A stretch of 37,189 bases of DNA from an uncultured cyanobacterium (GTDB taxonomy: Bacteria > Cyanobacteriota > Cyanobacteriia > Cyanobacteriales > FACHB-T130). The position numbers and the translations under genes are program-made. Under the pieces are notes generated by a model, which saw only the letters and a list, made by a program, of their open reading frames with translations, did not search any database and was not told the origin of the DNA. The stretch covers positions 1-37,189 of the forward strand of contig CAKZHE010000242.1 of the NCBI GenBank assembly GCA_936920195.1. The letters are read 5' to 3'. Positions 16,597 through 24,857 of this stretch are shown piece after piece (the first letter of the stretch is position 1; each line of letters starts with the position of its first letter).

Positions 16597-16617
16597 GGGT
16601 ATTTAGCTGATTAATTT

Positions 16618-17517
16618 CTAGCGATCGCTGAGGGGCAATTGATCTGCCTTCTGAGAAAACTGAGCGGAAATTCTTTGCAAATCTAAACCTTCTTTCCGAC
16701 TCCGCAAATCGTAATATAAAACTGTCTTGACTGCTTGCCAAAAAGGTAGGAGGAAAATTGACATCGTAATGGCAAATAATATATAAATGATATCTCCTGG
16801 TTTTTCTAAATTTAGACCCGATCTAGTGGTTTTTAAAACTATTTGTAGAATATTACTAACCCAGATGGTCAGCGGGGAGGAGACTAAAACCCAAACCAGC
16901 AGAATGCCTTGAATTTGTAGAAATGAAGATTTGGTTAATTCCCAACTGCGATCGACACTTTGCTTGCCGCTAATACCATCTTCAATGGCTAACGGAATTT
17001 CTGCAATCATCCAACGACTGTAGTACCAACCAATACCTAGGACAAAAAATACTATCCAAGCTATACGTAATATAAGTGTTATGATTACCAAAGTAATCAT
17101 AACAGTTGCATTCCTAGAAAAAAATTGTGCTATAATTCCAGAAAAGCCAATCAACCCACCAATGAATGCAAATAAGATCAAAGATCCAAAAAGTATTAGT
17201 AGAAAACCACAAAAGACAAAAAAAGTGGAGAGGGTAGCAGCCCAAAAAAATGACCAAACCCGCTGGTTAAGTTTGCGGTTGGCATCTTCAACATTTTCGG
17301 GCAAATGAATTAATTCCCCAAAGGCTAGACGAGAGATCAATCCAGAGATAGCCACATATTTGCCCCACCCGTAGATGGGGATACATAGCCAAAGGTGGGC
17401 AATTAAAGCTAATCTGAAGTAAGTTTTCAGATTAGCGCGATAAACGGCGATCGCAATGGTGATAACATTGCCGGGACTGATCGGCTGACTAGGTTGGATG
17501 TTCGGCTGGGATAGCAC
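16618..17517 (-). CDS. polytopic membrane protein of unknown function
   Basis: I do not recognise a named family with confidence. The 299-residue protein has about six hydrophobic segments, at roughly 38-60, 93-125, 130-165, 195-215 and 240-265. The soluble ends include a Pro/Gln/Ser-rich N-terminus, 'QPNIQPSQPISPGNVI'. The overall pattern resembles DUF975- or glycerophosphodiester-phosphodiesterase-type membrane domains. It starts at the ATG at 17517 and is followed 21 bp later by the RDD gene, so the two are probably one operon. It diverges from the SpoIIM-like gene with 59 bp between. Confidence 0.65.
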   Translation of the reverse strand: MLSQPNIQPSQPISPGNVITIAIAVYRANLKTYFRLALIAHLWLCIPIYGWGKYVAISGLISRLAFGELIHLPENVEDANRKLNQRVWSFFWAATLSTFFVFCGFLLILFGSLILFAFIGGLIGFSGIIAQFFSRNATVMITLVIITLILRIAWIVFFVLGIGWYYSRWMIAEIPLAIEDGISGKQSVDRSWELTKSSFLQIQGILLVWVLVSSPLTIWVSNILQIVLKTTRSGLNLEKPGDIIYILFAITMSIFLLPFWQAVKTVLYYDLRSRKEGLDLQRISAQFSQKADQLPLSDR

Positions 17518-17576
17518 AATGGCAATTCTCCGAATGAAAATGGTTTTGAAAAACTTAAAATCCCCAAGGTTTTTTT

Positions 17577-18530
17577 ATGAATGTGCAGCGGTGGATTTCG
17601 CGCCGAGAAACAAACTGGAAGCGGTTTGATGAACTGCTCAAACGAATTGAAAAAAAAGGGCTAAAGTCTCTCCAGGCTAGCGAAATCAAGGAAATGGCGA
17701 GTCTATATCGCTCAGTTTCCGCAGACTTGGCGCGATCGCGCACTCAGCAGCTAGGTAGTACCATTGTCCAAAATTTGCAGAGTTTGACTTCTCGCGGCTA
17801 CAACCAAATTTATCAGGGTTCGCGCCGTCAGGAGTGGCAAGCGGCAGTGGAATTTTATCTTTGGGGACTACCAGCGGCAATTCAGCAGGCATGGGGTTAT
17901 ATTGCCTGCGCTACCGGGATATTTTTGCTGGGGGCAGCGATCGCCTGGTGGTATGCTTGGCAAGACCCAGCTTTTTTATCCCTGATCGTACCAGAAGACT
18001 TAATTAGAATGGTGCGGGACGAACATAAGTTGTGGATGGGTTCAATTGTCGGGACGGAGCCGCTGGCATCCAGTAGTATCGCCATTAATAATTTGTCTGT
18101 ATCCTTTGGAGCCGTGGCTGGGGGGATATTAGCTGGGACTTACACCACATTTTTGTTATTTTACAATGGCCTGATTATTGGCGCGATCGCCACCCTGGTT
18201 GGACAAAATCACCTCGCCTATCCTTTTTGGGCGTTTGTCTTGCCCCACGGTGCTTTAGAATTACCTGCAATCTTCTTTGCTGGCGGAGCGGGGTTATTAA
18301 TTGCCAGAGCGCTACTGTTTCCAGGCAGATATAATCGTCGGGATGCTTTTAAATACTACGGTTTCCAAGCCTCTCAATTGGTATTGGGGATTATTCCGAT
18401 GTTACTGATGGCGGGGACAATTGAAGGTTTCTTTTCCCCCAGTCCAATTGTCCCCGAATTGTTTAAATATACTGTGGGCATGGGGCTATTTGCCTTGTTA
18501 GTTATTTACTGCCAACGCCAAAAAGGATAA
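17577..18530 (+). CDS. SpoIIM-like (stage II sporulation protein M) membrane protein
   Basis: The 317-residue protein matches the DUF95/SpoIIM superfamily. The soluble N-terminus 'MNVQRWISRRETNWKRFDELLKRIEKKG.. LYRSVSADLARSRT' is typical of the cyanobacterial form. About five membrane segments follow, with 'NNLSVSFGAVAGGILAGTYTTFLLFYNGLIIG' and 'FVLPHGALELPAIFFAGGAGLLIA' as family hallmarks. In non-sporulating bacteria these proteins are found with RDD and AAA/vWA genes and are thought to have envelope-related roles. The divergent RDD gene fits that context. The start ATG at 17577 is unambiguous. Confidence 0.9.
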   Translation: MNVQRWISRRETNWKRFDELLKRIEKKGLKSLQASEIKEMASLYRSVSADLARSRTQQLGSTIVQNLQSLTSRGYNQIYQGSRRQEWQAAVEFYLWGLPAAIQQAWGYIACATGIFLLGAAIAWWYAWQDPAFLSLIVPEDLIRMVRDEHKLWMGSIVGTEPLASSSIAINNLSVSFGAVAGGILAGTYTTFLLFYNGLIIGAIATLVGQNHLAYPFWAFVLPHGALELPAIFFAGGAGLLIARALLFPGRYNRRDAFKYYGFQASQLVLGIIPMLLMAGTIEGFFSPSPIVPELFKYTVGMGLFALLVIYCQRQKG

Positions 18531-18560
18531 GATTATAAAATTACCTTGGGGTTAAAACCT

Positions 18561-18998
18561 ATGGATGTCATCGCTCTCACAGCTTTTCTCACTCCTTTTC
18601 TACCCTTTCTACTCAAGTTTGGCGAGAAGTCAGCCGAAACTGCTGGCAGCAAGTTTGGGGAGGAGGCTTGGAACAAGGCAAAGAAAATTTGGGACAAGTT
18701 GCACCCCGCAGTGGCAGCAAAGGAAGATGCTAAAGTTGCGGTGGAACAGGTAGCGGCGAAACCGGAAAGTAAGGCTCGCCAAGATCTGTTTCAAGAAGAA
18801 TTGGAAACTTTGCTGAAAGAGCATCCAGATTTATTAGCAGCGATCGCCCAAATTATGCAAGAGGGATTACCCCCAACCAGCGGTACTAACATTACCCAGA
18901 ATATCGCAAGTAACGAAGGGCAAATTATCGGTCAGGTGACAGGCGGTAAAGTAATAGGCAGGATTGACGGCAATATTCAGGGGGGCGTGAACTTATAA
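18561..18998 (+). CDS. helical Bell-type effector with C-terminal amyloid-like motif
   Basis: The 145-residue product begins with a hydrophobic helix, 'VIALTAFLTPFLPFLLKF' (3-20). An all-helical charged region (30-102) follows, then a linker, then a Gly/Val/Ile motif NEGQIIGQVTGGKVIGRI at 118-135 and a short 'DGNIQGGVNL' tail. The motif is repeated near the N-terminus of the next protein (residues 26-43), matching at 11 of 18 positions with mostly conservative changes elsewhere. The layout, a membrane-targeting helical domain with a C-terminal motif shared with a neighbouring STAND protein, matches Bell-domain effectors with bacterial amyloid signalling sequences (BASS). Membrane damage on activation is inferred. 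The ATG at 18561 is preferred over an upstream TTG. The stop overlaps the next ATG by one base. Confidence 0.7.
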   Translation: MDVIALTAFLTPFLPFLLKFGEKSAETAGSKFGEEAWNKAKKIWDKLHPAVAAKEDAKVAVEQVAAKPESKARQDLFQEELETLLKEHPDLLAAIAQIMQEGLPPTSGTNITQNIASNEGQIIGQVTGGKVIGRIDGNIQGGVNL

Positions 18999-21316
18999 TG
19001 GCAATGCCTCCAGAACAGTCATCAGAGCGATCTTCCGATTCCAGAACTCAAATTGAGCAAGAGGTTGACAAGAATGACGGACAAGTAATTGGTGAGGTGA
19101 GTGGTGGCGTAGTCATCGGTCATTTGACAGTGTACTTCTCCCAAAAAACCACTGAGTCGGAACCTGTTAGATCCGAGCCTAGCAAGTTTGGCCCAAACCC
19201 CTATCAAGGGTTGCTGTCATTTCGGGAAACCGATGGCGATCGCTTTTTTGGGCGGCAAGACCAAATCGACCAACTTTGGGAAAAGTTCCGGGATCTCCAT
19301 CAAGACCAATCTACCATCCGGGTGCTACCAATCTATGGACCATCAGGCTCGGGAAAATCATCTTTGGCACGAGCGGGATTAATTCCCGCGTTGGGCAAAC
19401 GATCCTTGCCGGGATGCGATCGCAGTAGAGTAGTGGTACTGATTCCCGGGACTCACCCTCTAGAAGCTTTGGCAACAGTGTTAGCGCGGATAGCCACCAA
19501 CGATCCTACTCCGGTAGCCAAATCCCAGGAATTTGAGCAAATTCTCACTAAGAACTATGAAGGCAAGTATGAGGGTTTAAGGCGGATTGCCGATACCTTA
19601 CCTGATATAGCTTCTTCTCCCCTAATTGTGTTAGTCGATCAGTTTGAAGAAGTCTATACCTATGCTCGCTCAACCGATCAAGTTCAGCGGAAGGCGTTTA
19701 TTGCTGAACGGGATGCCTTGATTGAGAATTTGCTATGTGCAGCGGCAGAGCGATCGAAACGAGTGTGTGTTATTCTCACCCTCCGCAGCGACTTTTTGGG
19801 AGATACCCAAAAACACCCGCACTTAAATAAACTCTTTTCTAGCCAAGGGTTTCTCGTGCCAATTATGCAACCAGATGAGCTAGCGATCGCCATTGCTCAA
19901 CCCGCAGCACAAGCTGGGTATCAATTAGACAAGGCGATTGTTAAACTCCTGATTGAGCAAACTGAAGGACAGAAAGGTTCGCTCCCGTTACTACAATTTG
20001 CCCTGACGCGGATTTGGGAAGGCTTGCAAAATGGAGTCGAGCCGGCAGAAACATTACATAATATTGGAGGAGTAGGTGGAGCGCTGGCAGGGGAAGCGCA
20101 ACGATTATATCAATCTTTAAAGCCCGAAGATCAAGCGATCGCCCGTTCCATTTTCCTCGCACTCATACAGGTGAATGAAGATAGCGCCGATACCCGTCGT
20201 CGCGCTCCAGTGTCAGAATTAATCCCTAGTGATAGTGATGAAAATCGCGTTTGGTCAATCATAGGTCTGTTTGCCGATCCTGGAGTCCGAATCTTAGCCA
20301 CCTTCTCAGATAAACAAAAAGGCGAAATGATCGAAATGATCGAAGTTGCCCACGAAGCCTTGATTCGCAATTGGGGACAATTGAAAGAGTGGCTAGGCAA
20401 ATGTCGGGAAGATCTCCGAAAAAAACGCAAAATTGAAGATGCAGCCGAAGACTGGAGATCTCATCAAAAGTCCAAAGATTACCTCATCCAAGGGCGATCG
20501 CTCGACAATGCTAGCGAGTTTATGCAAGGGGCTACTAAAGAGACAGCCCTATCCAGCTTGGCAGTAGAATTCGTGAAAGCAAGTCATCGGAAAAAGAGAG
20601 GCGATCTTTTAAAATCCATTGGAATATTTTTTATATTTCCACTTGTAAGCACAATAATAATTGTTCCTCAAATTTTGATCTCCACCCAAAATTCGCAAAT
20701 TGACAGAGCAAAAAAAATTCTTTTTGAAGACAATTGCGATCCAAATCCCAATACTAGAGATGCGATTAAGTATATGTTGCAAAAAAATTATGGATTAGAA
20801 CTTTCTGGTATGAAATTATGTCAAGAAAATTTGCCTAATATCGATCTCTCTGGAACCGATATTTCTAAATCGGATCTTCGAGCCATTAACTTAGGGGGAT
20901 CAAAGCTCAAAAGAACATTCTTAATAGAAGCAAAGCTTAAAGATGCAAATTTGATAGATGCAGACTTGTCTAGCGCAATTTTACGAGATGCACAAATGCA
21001 AGGGACTAAGCTTCAAGTGGCAATTCTTACAGGTACTATTTTGATAGGTGCTAATCTTCAAAATGCTAGTCTTGAGGGCGCAGATCTCTCAGGTGCAGAT
21101 CTGACAGGAGCAAATCTTTCAGGAGCAAATCTTTTAGATGTGAATCTTTCAGGTACACGTTTAACTAATACCGATTTTAGAGAGAGTAAAGGACTCTTGG
21201 TTGAACAACTGAAACAGGCGAAAACACTTTGTGGAACAAAACTTCCTCAAGAAGTTCTGAAATCTTCTGAAGAAATCAGAAAAATTGTATCATGTCCAGT
21301 GAATTACCTAAAATAA
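18998..21316 (+). CDS. nSTAND ATPase with N-terminal amyloid-like motif and pentapeptide repeats
   Basis: This is a 772-residue NLR-like signalling ATPase. In order: a Ser-rich N-terminus; the motif NDGQVIGEVSGGVVIGHL (26-43); 'NPYQGLLSFRETDGDRFFGR' (67-86), typical of the nSTAND1 group; Walker A GPSGSGKSS (114-122); Walker B 'LIVLVDQFEEVY' (~209-220); sensor and winged-helix regions to ~530; one membrane segment (~540-562); then a pentapeptide-repeat domain (~610-727) with A(D/N)L(S/x)G units. WD40 repeats are the usual sensor in this class, so pentapeptides here are a variant. The ATG lies in TAATG with the effector stop, indicating translational coupling. A role as an immune or regulated-cell-death receptor is inferred from family and layout. 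Confidence 0.85.
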   Translation: MAMPPEQSSERSSDSRTQIEQEVDKNDGQVIGEVSGGVVIGHLTVYFSQKTTESEPVRSEPSKFGPNPYQGLLSFRETDGDRFFGRQDQIDQLWEKFRDLHQDQSTIRVLPIYGPSGSGKSSLARAGLIPALGKRSLPGCDRSRVVVLIPGTHPLEALATVLARIATNDPTPVAKSQEFEQILTKNYEGKYEGLRRIADTLPDIASSPLIVLVDQFEEVYTYARSTDQVQRKAFIAERDALIENLLCAAAERSKRVCVILTLRSDFLGDTQKHPHLNKLFSSQGFLVPIMQPDELAIAIAQPAAQAGYQLDKAIVKLLIEQTEGQKGSLPLLQFALTRIWEGLQNGVEPAETLHNIGGVGGALAGEAQRLYQSLKPEDQAIARSIFLALIQVNEDSADTRRRAPVSELIPSDSDENRVWSIIGLFADPGVRILATFSDKQKGEMIEMIEVAHEALIRNWGQLKEWLGKCREDLRKKRKIEDAAEDWRSHQKSKDYLIQGRSLDNASEFMQGATKETALSSLAVEFVKASHRKKRGDLLKSIGIFFIFPLVSTIIIVPQILISTQNSQIDRAKKILFEDNCDPNPNTRDAIKYMLQKNYGLELSGMKLCQENLPNIDLSGTDISKSDLRAINLGGSKLKRTFLIEAKLKDANLIDADLSSAILRDAQMQGTKLQVAILTGTILIGANLQNASLEGADLSGADLTGANLSGANLLDVNLSGTRLTNTDFRESKGLLVEQLKQAKTLCGTKLPQEVLKSSEEIRKIVSCPVNYLK

Positions 21317-21334
21317 TAAACTTGAAGTTTAGCA

Positions 21335-21488
21335 TATAGCGCAATACAGTTCAGTTAGGGATATTTTGGGGCATCTGGGCGAAGCATATGGCTAACGCCA
21401 CGCTGCGCGAACGGACAGAAGATCTATGGTTTTAACAATTAATTGTCGTCCGAATGCTTCGCCCCCTACATCTCACTGAAGCGCTATA
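21335..21488. repeat. imperfect inverted-repeat element with TATAGCGC ends
   Basis: TATAGCGC (21335-21342) is matched by GCGCTATA (21481-21488). TTCAGT / ACTGAA and GGGCGAAGCAT / ATGCTTCGCCC are nested inside. It lies between the convergent STAND and protease genes. Related 'ctatagcgcgtct' sequence occurs at about 23913 and 27721. Confidence 0.6.
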
Positions 21489-21492
21489 ATTA

Positions 21493-23694
21493 CTAAACTT
21501 CTTTCCAGCAGTTTCCACCAAATTGTTTAGAATATTCTTTCCCGTTAGCGCAATTGGTTGCACTTCTACGTTTACCGTCAACATAGCAGTTTATTGTTTG
21601 ACCAGTACAAGTCGTTATTCCTTGTCGACCATCAAAAAAGCTTTCTTCCATTTGATTACCTGTATCAAAGTTAGCAATTTCAGAGCCGCACTTGGATAAA
21701 GTATCAGAAGCTAGTCTCCTGAGATTTTTAAGATGTTTTTGTTTTAGTTCAGCTTCTTCTTTGAGTGCTAAGTCCTTTAATTTCAGATTTTTCTTGCTAT
21801 TTTCATCAAGTTTTAGTTGTAAAATTTGAGTCAATACACTGATGGCTGTTGCTTGATATCTACCTAGTTTGAGAAGTCCTTCAGCCGCAAATATATGTTC
21901 TTCATCAATTTTGTCAGCTTGAGTGATTTTGCCTAAGTCATTTAAACACTCGTCTAAAACTTCCCGTAAATAATAGGCAGATTTTGCGACTGGTGAGCGG
22001 TGAATGAAGTTAGCATTACTAATGCTCAGTTCAACATCTTCTAGTTCATATTCATTGATTGTTGATTGCAATTCCTTTTCAAATTTCCAACGTAGTTCAT
22101 CAAGTTTCTTTTGGAGTCTAGGGAATTCAGAAGACATAGGTTTCCTGGTTTTTAATGTTGGGTAAATAGTCGAAAAATTTTGCTCTGCTAGATCTGGAGA
22201 TGCACAATCATCACAACCTTTTTCGTTAGGGAGTGCTTTCGCAGTTTCTACGGAAGCATAGGCATCCGCTAATCCATAGCCTGTGGCTAGATCGAGTCCG
22301 GGGCTGGCTCGACTGCCGCCTGTATTTGGATTGCTATAACCTTCAGTAACATCGCGGGCTGTTTGCTGCAAGATTTGCTTGATTCTGGCGGGAGATAAGT
22401 TAGGATTAACCTGCTTCAGCAAGGCGCAAATACCTGCTAACTGCGGTGCGGCGGCGGAAGTACCGCTAAATATCGCCCATCCATCTGAAGGTAGCGTACC
22501 ATCTCCAGATGCAGAACGCCCTACATCGACCTGACTGCCAGGGGGAACAGGTAGCCGAATATAAGCTCCGTAGGGAAGTTGTCCGACTAATCCACAAACA
22601 TCTGGCACTTGTCGCCCCGGATAAATTGGACTGACAAAGCTGCTAGCGTAATTGCTGGCTTCCAATTTACCTTTTAATGATCCATCAAGATGTTTGTAAA
22701 CGCCACCAACGGCGATCGCATCTGGATGTTGAGCCGGAAAGCCATATTGTCCGTTTCCCGCCGAAAAAATGACTACAATCCCCTCATAAACAGCCCGAGC
22801 CACAGCAGCAGCTAAGAGTTTTTCTTGAGGTGAAAGTTGAGCGTTGCGGCGATCGGAACCCCAACTACAAGAAATAATATCTGGTTTTTGCTCGATCGCT
22901 TTCTTGAAAGCCGCCACCGAGTTAACATTTGCTAGCTTGCCTTCAATAGCGATGTCTGCTTTAATCGCGATTAATTCAACTTCAGGCGCGATCGCCAAAA
23001 TATTTGCTGATTCTCCCGTACCATGTCCGTTATCATCTCGTGCGGGATCGGTGGAACCAGGAGCTAAAATAACACTTACTTGATAATTATGCTGTTTAAA
23101 AAATGGATGGGCATACCACCCAGTATCAATCATCGCAATCCTAACGCCCTTGCCAGTAATACCATTTTGATGAACTAGGGTGGCATTTAATCCTTGCGCC
23201 ACATCATCTGGCACATTCAAGTATTTTGAAGTTTTTTCTGGGGGATCTGTAGTGGGAGTATTGGGGCGAGCATAGTAAACAGGTTCGTTAATCGCAACCC
23301 CATCTAGGACATCATGCCAAATAGACTTAGAGGTATCAATCTCACCAAATGGCTTGTTATCAACTGAATTGATCAATGTTGCCGTACTAATTTCGCCCAT
23401 TTCCTTGATCGCCGGACGTTCAACTGCTTCTAGCCTGGTTTGAAATGAGCGTTCATAAACCTCTGGTGCAGCCGCAATACTGATTAAGACTTTGCCAACA
23501 TCTAAGATTTCAAATCCTGCTTCTTTGAGGCGTTTAACTGCTAATTCAACTCGCTGGGGTTCGGCATAAAATTGAGTAATATTTTCACTGGTCACGGAGT
23601 TTGAGTTCCGCAATAACGATGCCCCGCTGACGGAACGGACAATAGCCTCGGCATAAATTTTAGTAGGTAAATTGGGCTGATTTGAACTGTTCAT
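21493..23694 (-). CDS. subtilisin-like serine protease (S8) with helical C-terminal extension
   Basis: A 733-residue S8 peptidase. The N-terminal ~165 residues look like a propeptide-type region ('RVELAVKRLKEAGFEILDVGKVLISIAA'). The catalytic triad is complete: Asp190 ('IAMIDTGW'), His224 ('DNGHGTGE') and Ser413 ('FSGTSAAAPQLAG'), with oxyanion Asn314 in 'SAGNG'. Beyond ~505 is an extension with a charged coiled-coil-like stretch (~550-690) and a Cys-containing tail ('TTCTGQTINCYVDGKRRS.. NCANGK'). There is no signal peptide, so it may act in the cytoplasm. I chose the internal ATG at 23694; the ATG at 23742 adds 16 residues and has GGGAG immediately before it. It is convergent with the STAND gene. 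A link to that system is possible but unproven. Confidence 0.88.
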   Translation of the reverse strand: MNSSNQPNLPTKIYAEAIVRSVSGASLLRNSNSVTSENITQFYAEPQRVELAVKRLKEAGFEILDVGKVLISIAAAPEVYERSFQTRLEAVERPAIKEMGEISTATLINSVDNKPFGEIDTSKSIWHDVLDGVAINEPVYYARPNTPTTDPPEKTSKYLNVPDDVAQGLNATLVHQNGITGKGVRIAMIDTGWYAHPFFKQHNYQVSVILAPGSTDPARDDNGHGTGESANILAIAPEVELIAIKADIAIEGKLANVNSVAAFKKAIEQKPDIISCSWGSDRRNAQLSPQEKLLAAAVARAVYEGIVVIFSAGNGQYGFPAQHPDAIAVGGVYKHLDGSLKGKLEASNYASSFVSPIYPGRQVPDVCGLVGQLPYGAYIRLPVPPGSQVDVGRSASGDGTLPSDGWAIFSGTSAAAPQLAGICALLKQVNPNLSPARIKQILQQTARDVTEGYSNPNTGGSRASPGLDLATGYGLADAYASVETAKALPNEKGCDDCASPDLAEQNFSTIYPTLKTRKPMSSEFPRLQKKLDELRWKFEKELQSTINEYELEDVELSISNANFIHRSPVAKSAYYLREVLDECLNDLGKITQADKIDEEHIFAAEGLLKLGRYQATAISVLTQILQLKLDENSKKNLKLKDLALKEEAELKQKHLKNLRRLASDTLSKCGSEIANFDTGNQMEESFFDGRQGITTCTGQTINCYVDGKRRSATNCANGKEYSKQFGGNCWKEV

Positions 23695-24077
23695 GTATCT
23701 AAATTTGTAAAGAAAACTAATGCAAAAATGACTCAACCCCATCTCCCTACTGGCTTAGACAAACCAATAAAGCTATTTTGCAATTGAAAATTGTGTAAGC
23801 TAAAATGCTCGCTCCCTAGTAATATTACGCATATATGAGAGTTATTTCTTCCCAATGAGAATAGAATATCATCTGACAAAAATTTTTTCAAGGGGGCGCG
23901 TGCGAAGCTTTGCGCTATAGCGCGTCTGAATCATAAGTGTAAATGTGTAATGTGTAGGCGGTAGCGCCTAGGCAGAGCCTAGGCTGTTGACTTGGTAAGT
24001 TTTTGAACAATTTTATTCATGCAATAACCGTGTCCGATTTACCTGCTCCCTTGAACCAGTTTATAATTACATCCAAG
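23695..24077. other. intergenic region with repeat fragments
   Basis: No gene is visible. It holds a 'gcgctatagcgcgtct' palindrome (~23912-23926), the doubled palindrome GCCTAGGC aga GCCTAGGC (~23966-23984), and a one-ended copy of the CTAGGCTGTTGACTT repeat family at 23979-24038. Confidence 0.5.
23979..24038 (+). repeat. one-ended copy of the CTAG(A/G)CTGTTGACTT element
   Basis: CTAGGCTGTTGACTTGGTAAG, then 'TTATTCATGCAATAACCGTG', parallels the left arm of the element at 30105. No matching right arm follows. It provides a spurious TTG start in frame with nanE. Confidence 0.65.
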
Positions 24078-24752
24078 ATGACTAATTACCAACTTCCCCA
24101 AGGACTAATTATTTCCTGCCAAGCGCCAGCCGACTCTCCCCTGCACGAACCCCAGGCGATTGCGGCGATGGCACAGGCAGCGATGAATCAAGGCGTGGCA
24201 GGAGTGCGTCTGGATACCCCCAACCATGTCAGCGCCACTCGCCAAAGAATGCCCTCGGCAACGATTATTGGATTGTGGAAACAAGTTATACCGGGATTTG
24301 AGGTTTATATTACCCCGCAATTTCACCATGCAGCAGCGATCGCCCACGCTGGGGCTGATATTATTGCTATTGATGCTACCTTGCGAGCTAGACCTGGTGG
24401 TGAAACCGTTACGGAATTAATTGCGCGGATTCACAGCGAATTAAATAAACCCGTGATGGCAGATATTGATACCATAGAGGCAGCGATCGCGGCTGTTGAT
24501 GCTGGAGCCGATTTAGTGGGAACTACTCTTTATAGTTATACGGCTGAAACTAAACATCTTGCTCCCCCCGGTTTCGAGCTTTTGGCAAAAATGGTAGCTA
24601 CTCTCAACGTGCCAATAGTTTGCGAAGGTGGCATTGCTTCCCCACAAATGGCACAAAAAGCTTTGGAATTAGGCGCTAATATTGTGGTTGTGGGTACGGC
24701 AATTACAGGTATTGACTATAATGTTCGGAGTTATCAAGCTGTTTTTTCCTAA
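24078..24752 (+). CDS. nanE: N-acetylmannosamine-6-phosphate 2-epimerase
   Basis: NanE interconverts ManNAc-6-P and GlcNAc-6-P, a step in amino-sugar use. The TIM-barrel protein of 224 residues shows the family pattern: 'QGLIISCQAPADSPLHEPQAIAAMAQAA', 'GVAGVRLDTPNH', 'VYITPQFHHAAAIAHAGADIIAIDATLRARP', 'KPVMADIDTIEAAIAAVDAGADLVGTTLYSYT' and 'VPIVCEGGIASPQMAQKALELGANIVVVGTAIT'. The frame is open back to a TTG at 24003, but that region is a dispersed repeat (23979-24038), so I start at the ATG at 24078. No other sialic-acid genes are adjacent. In cyanobacteria it may serve amino-sugar recycling. Confidence 0.92.
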   Translation: MTNYQLPQGLIISCQAPADSPLHEPQAIAAMAQAAMNQGVAGVRLDTPNHVSATRQRMPSATIIGLWKQVIPGFEVYITPQFHHAAAIAHAGADIIAIDATLRARPGGETVTELIARIHSELNKPVMADIDTIEAAIAAVDAGADLVGTTLYSYTAETKHLAPPGFELLAKMVATLNVPIVCEGGIASPQMAQKALELGANIVVVGTAITGIDYNVRSYQAVFS

Positions 24753-24762
24753 ATATGCGTAG

Positions 24763-24790
24763 GTTGGGTTGCTAGAGGGCAAAACCCAAC
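24763..24790. repeat. GTTGGGTT ... AACCCAAC hairpin repeat, copy 2
   Basis: GTTGGGTT (24763-24770) pairs with AACCCAAC (24783-24790) just after the nanE stop. It is a relative of 15716-15743 and may end the nanE transcript. Confidence 0.65.
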
Positions 24791-24857
24791 AAACCACTGA
24801 TAAATGTTGGGTTTTCACTATAATAAATCGTTCAATTTGAGCATTACCAAAAAAAAC

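Noticed and set aside
24003-24077. N-terminal extension of nanE from a TTG
   Set aside because: The sequence is a dispersed repeat (23979-24038), and NanE family proteins begin near the ATG at 24078.
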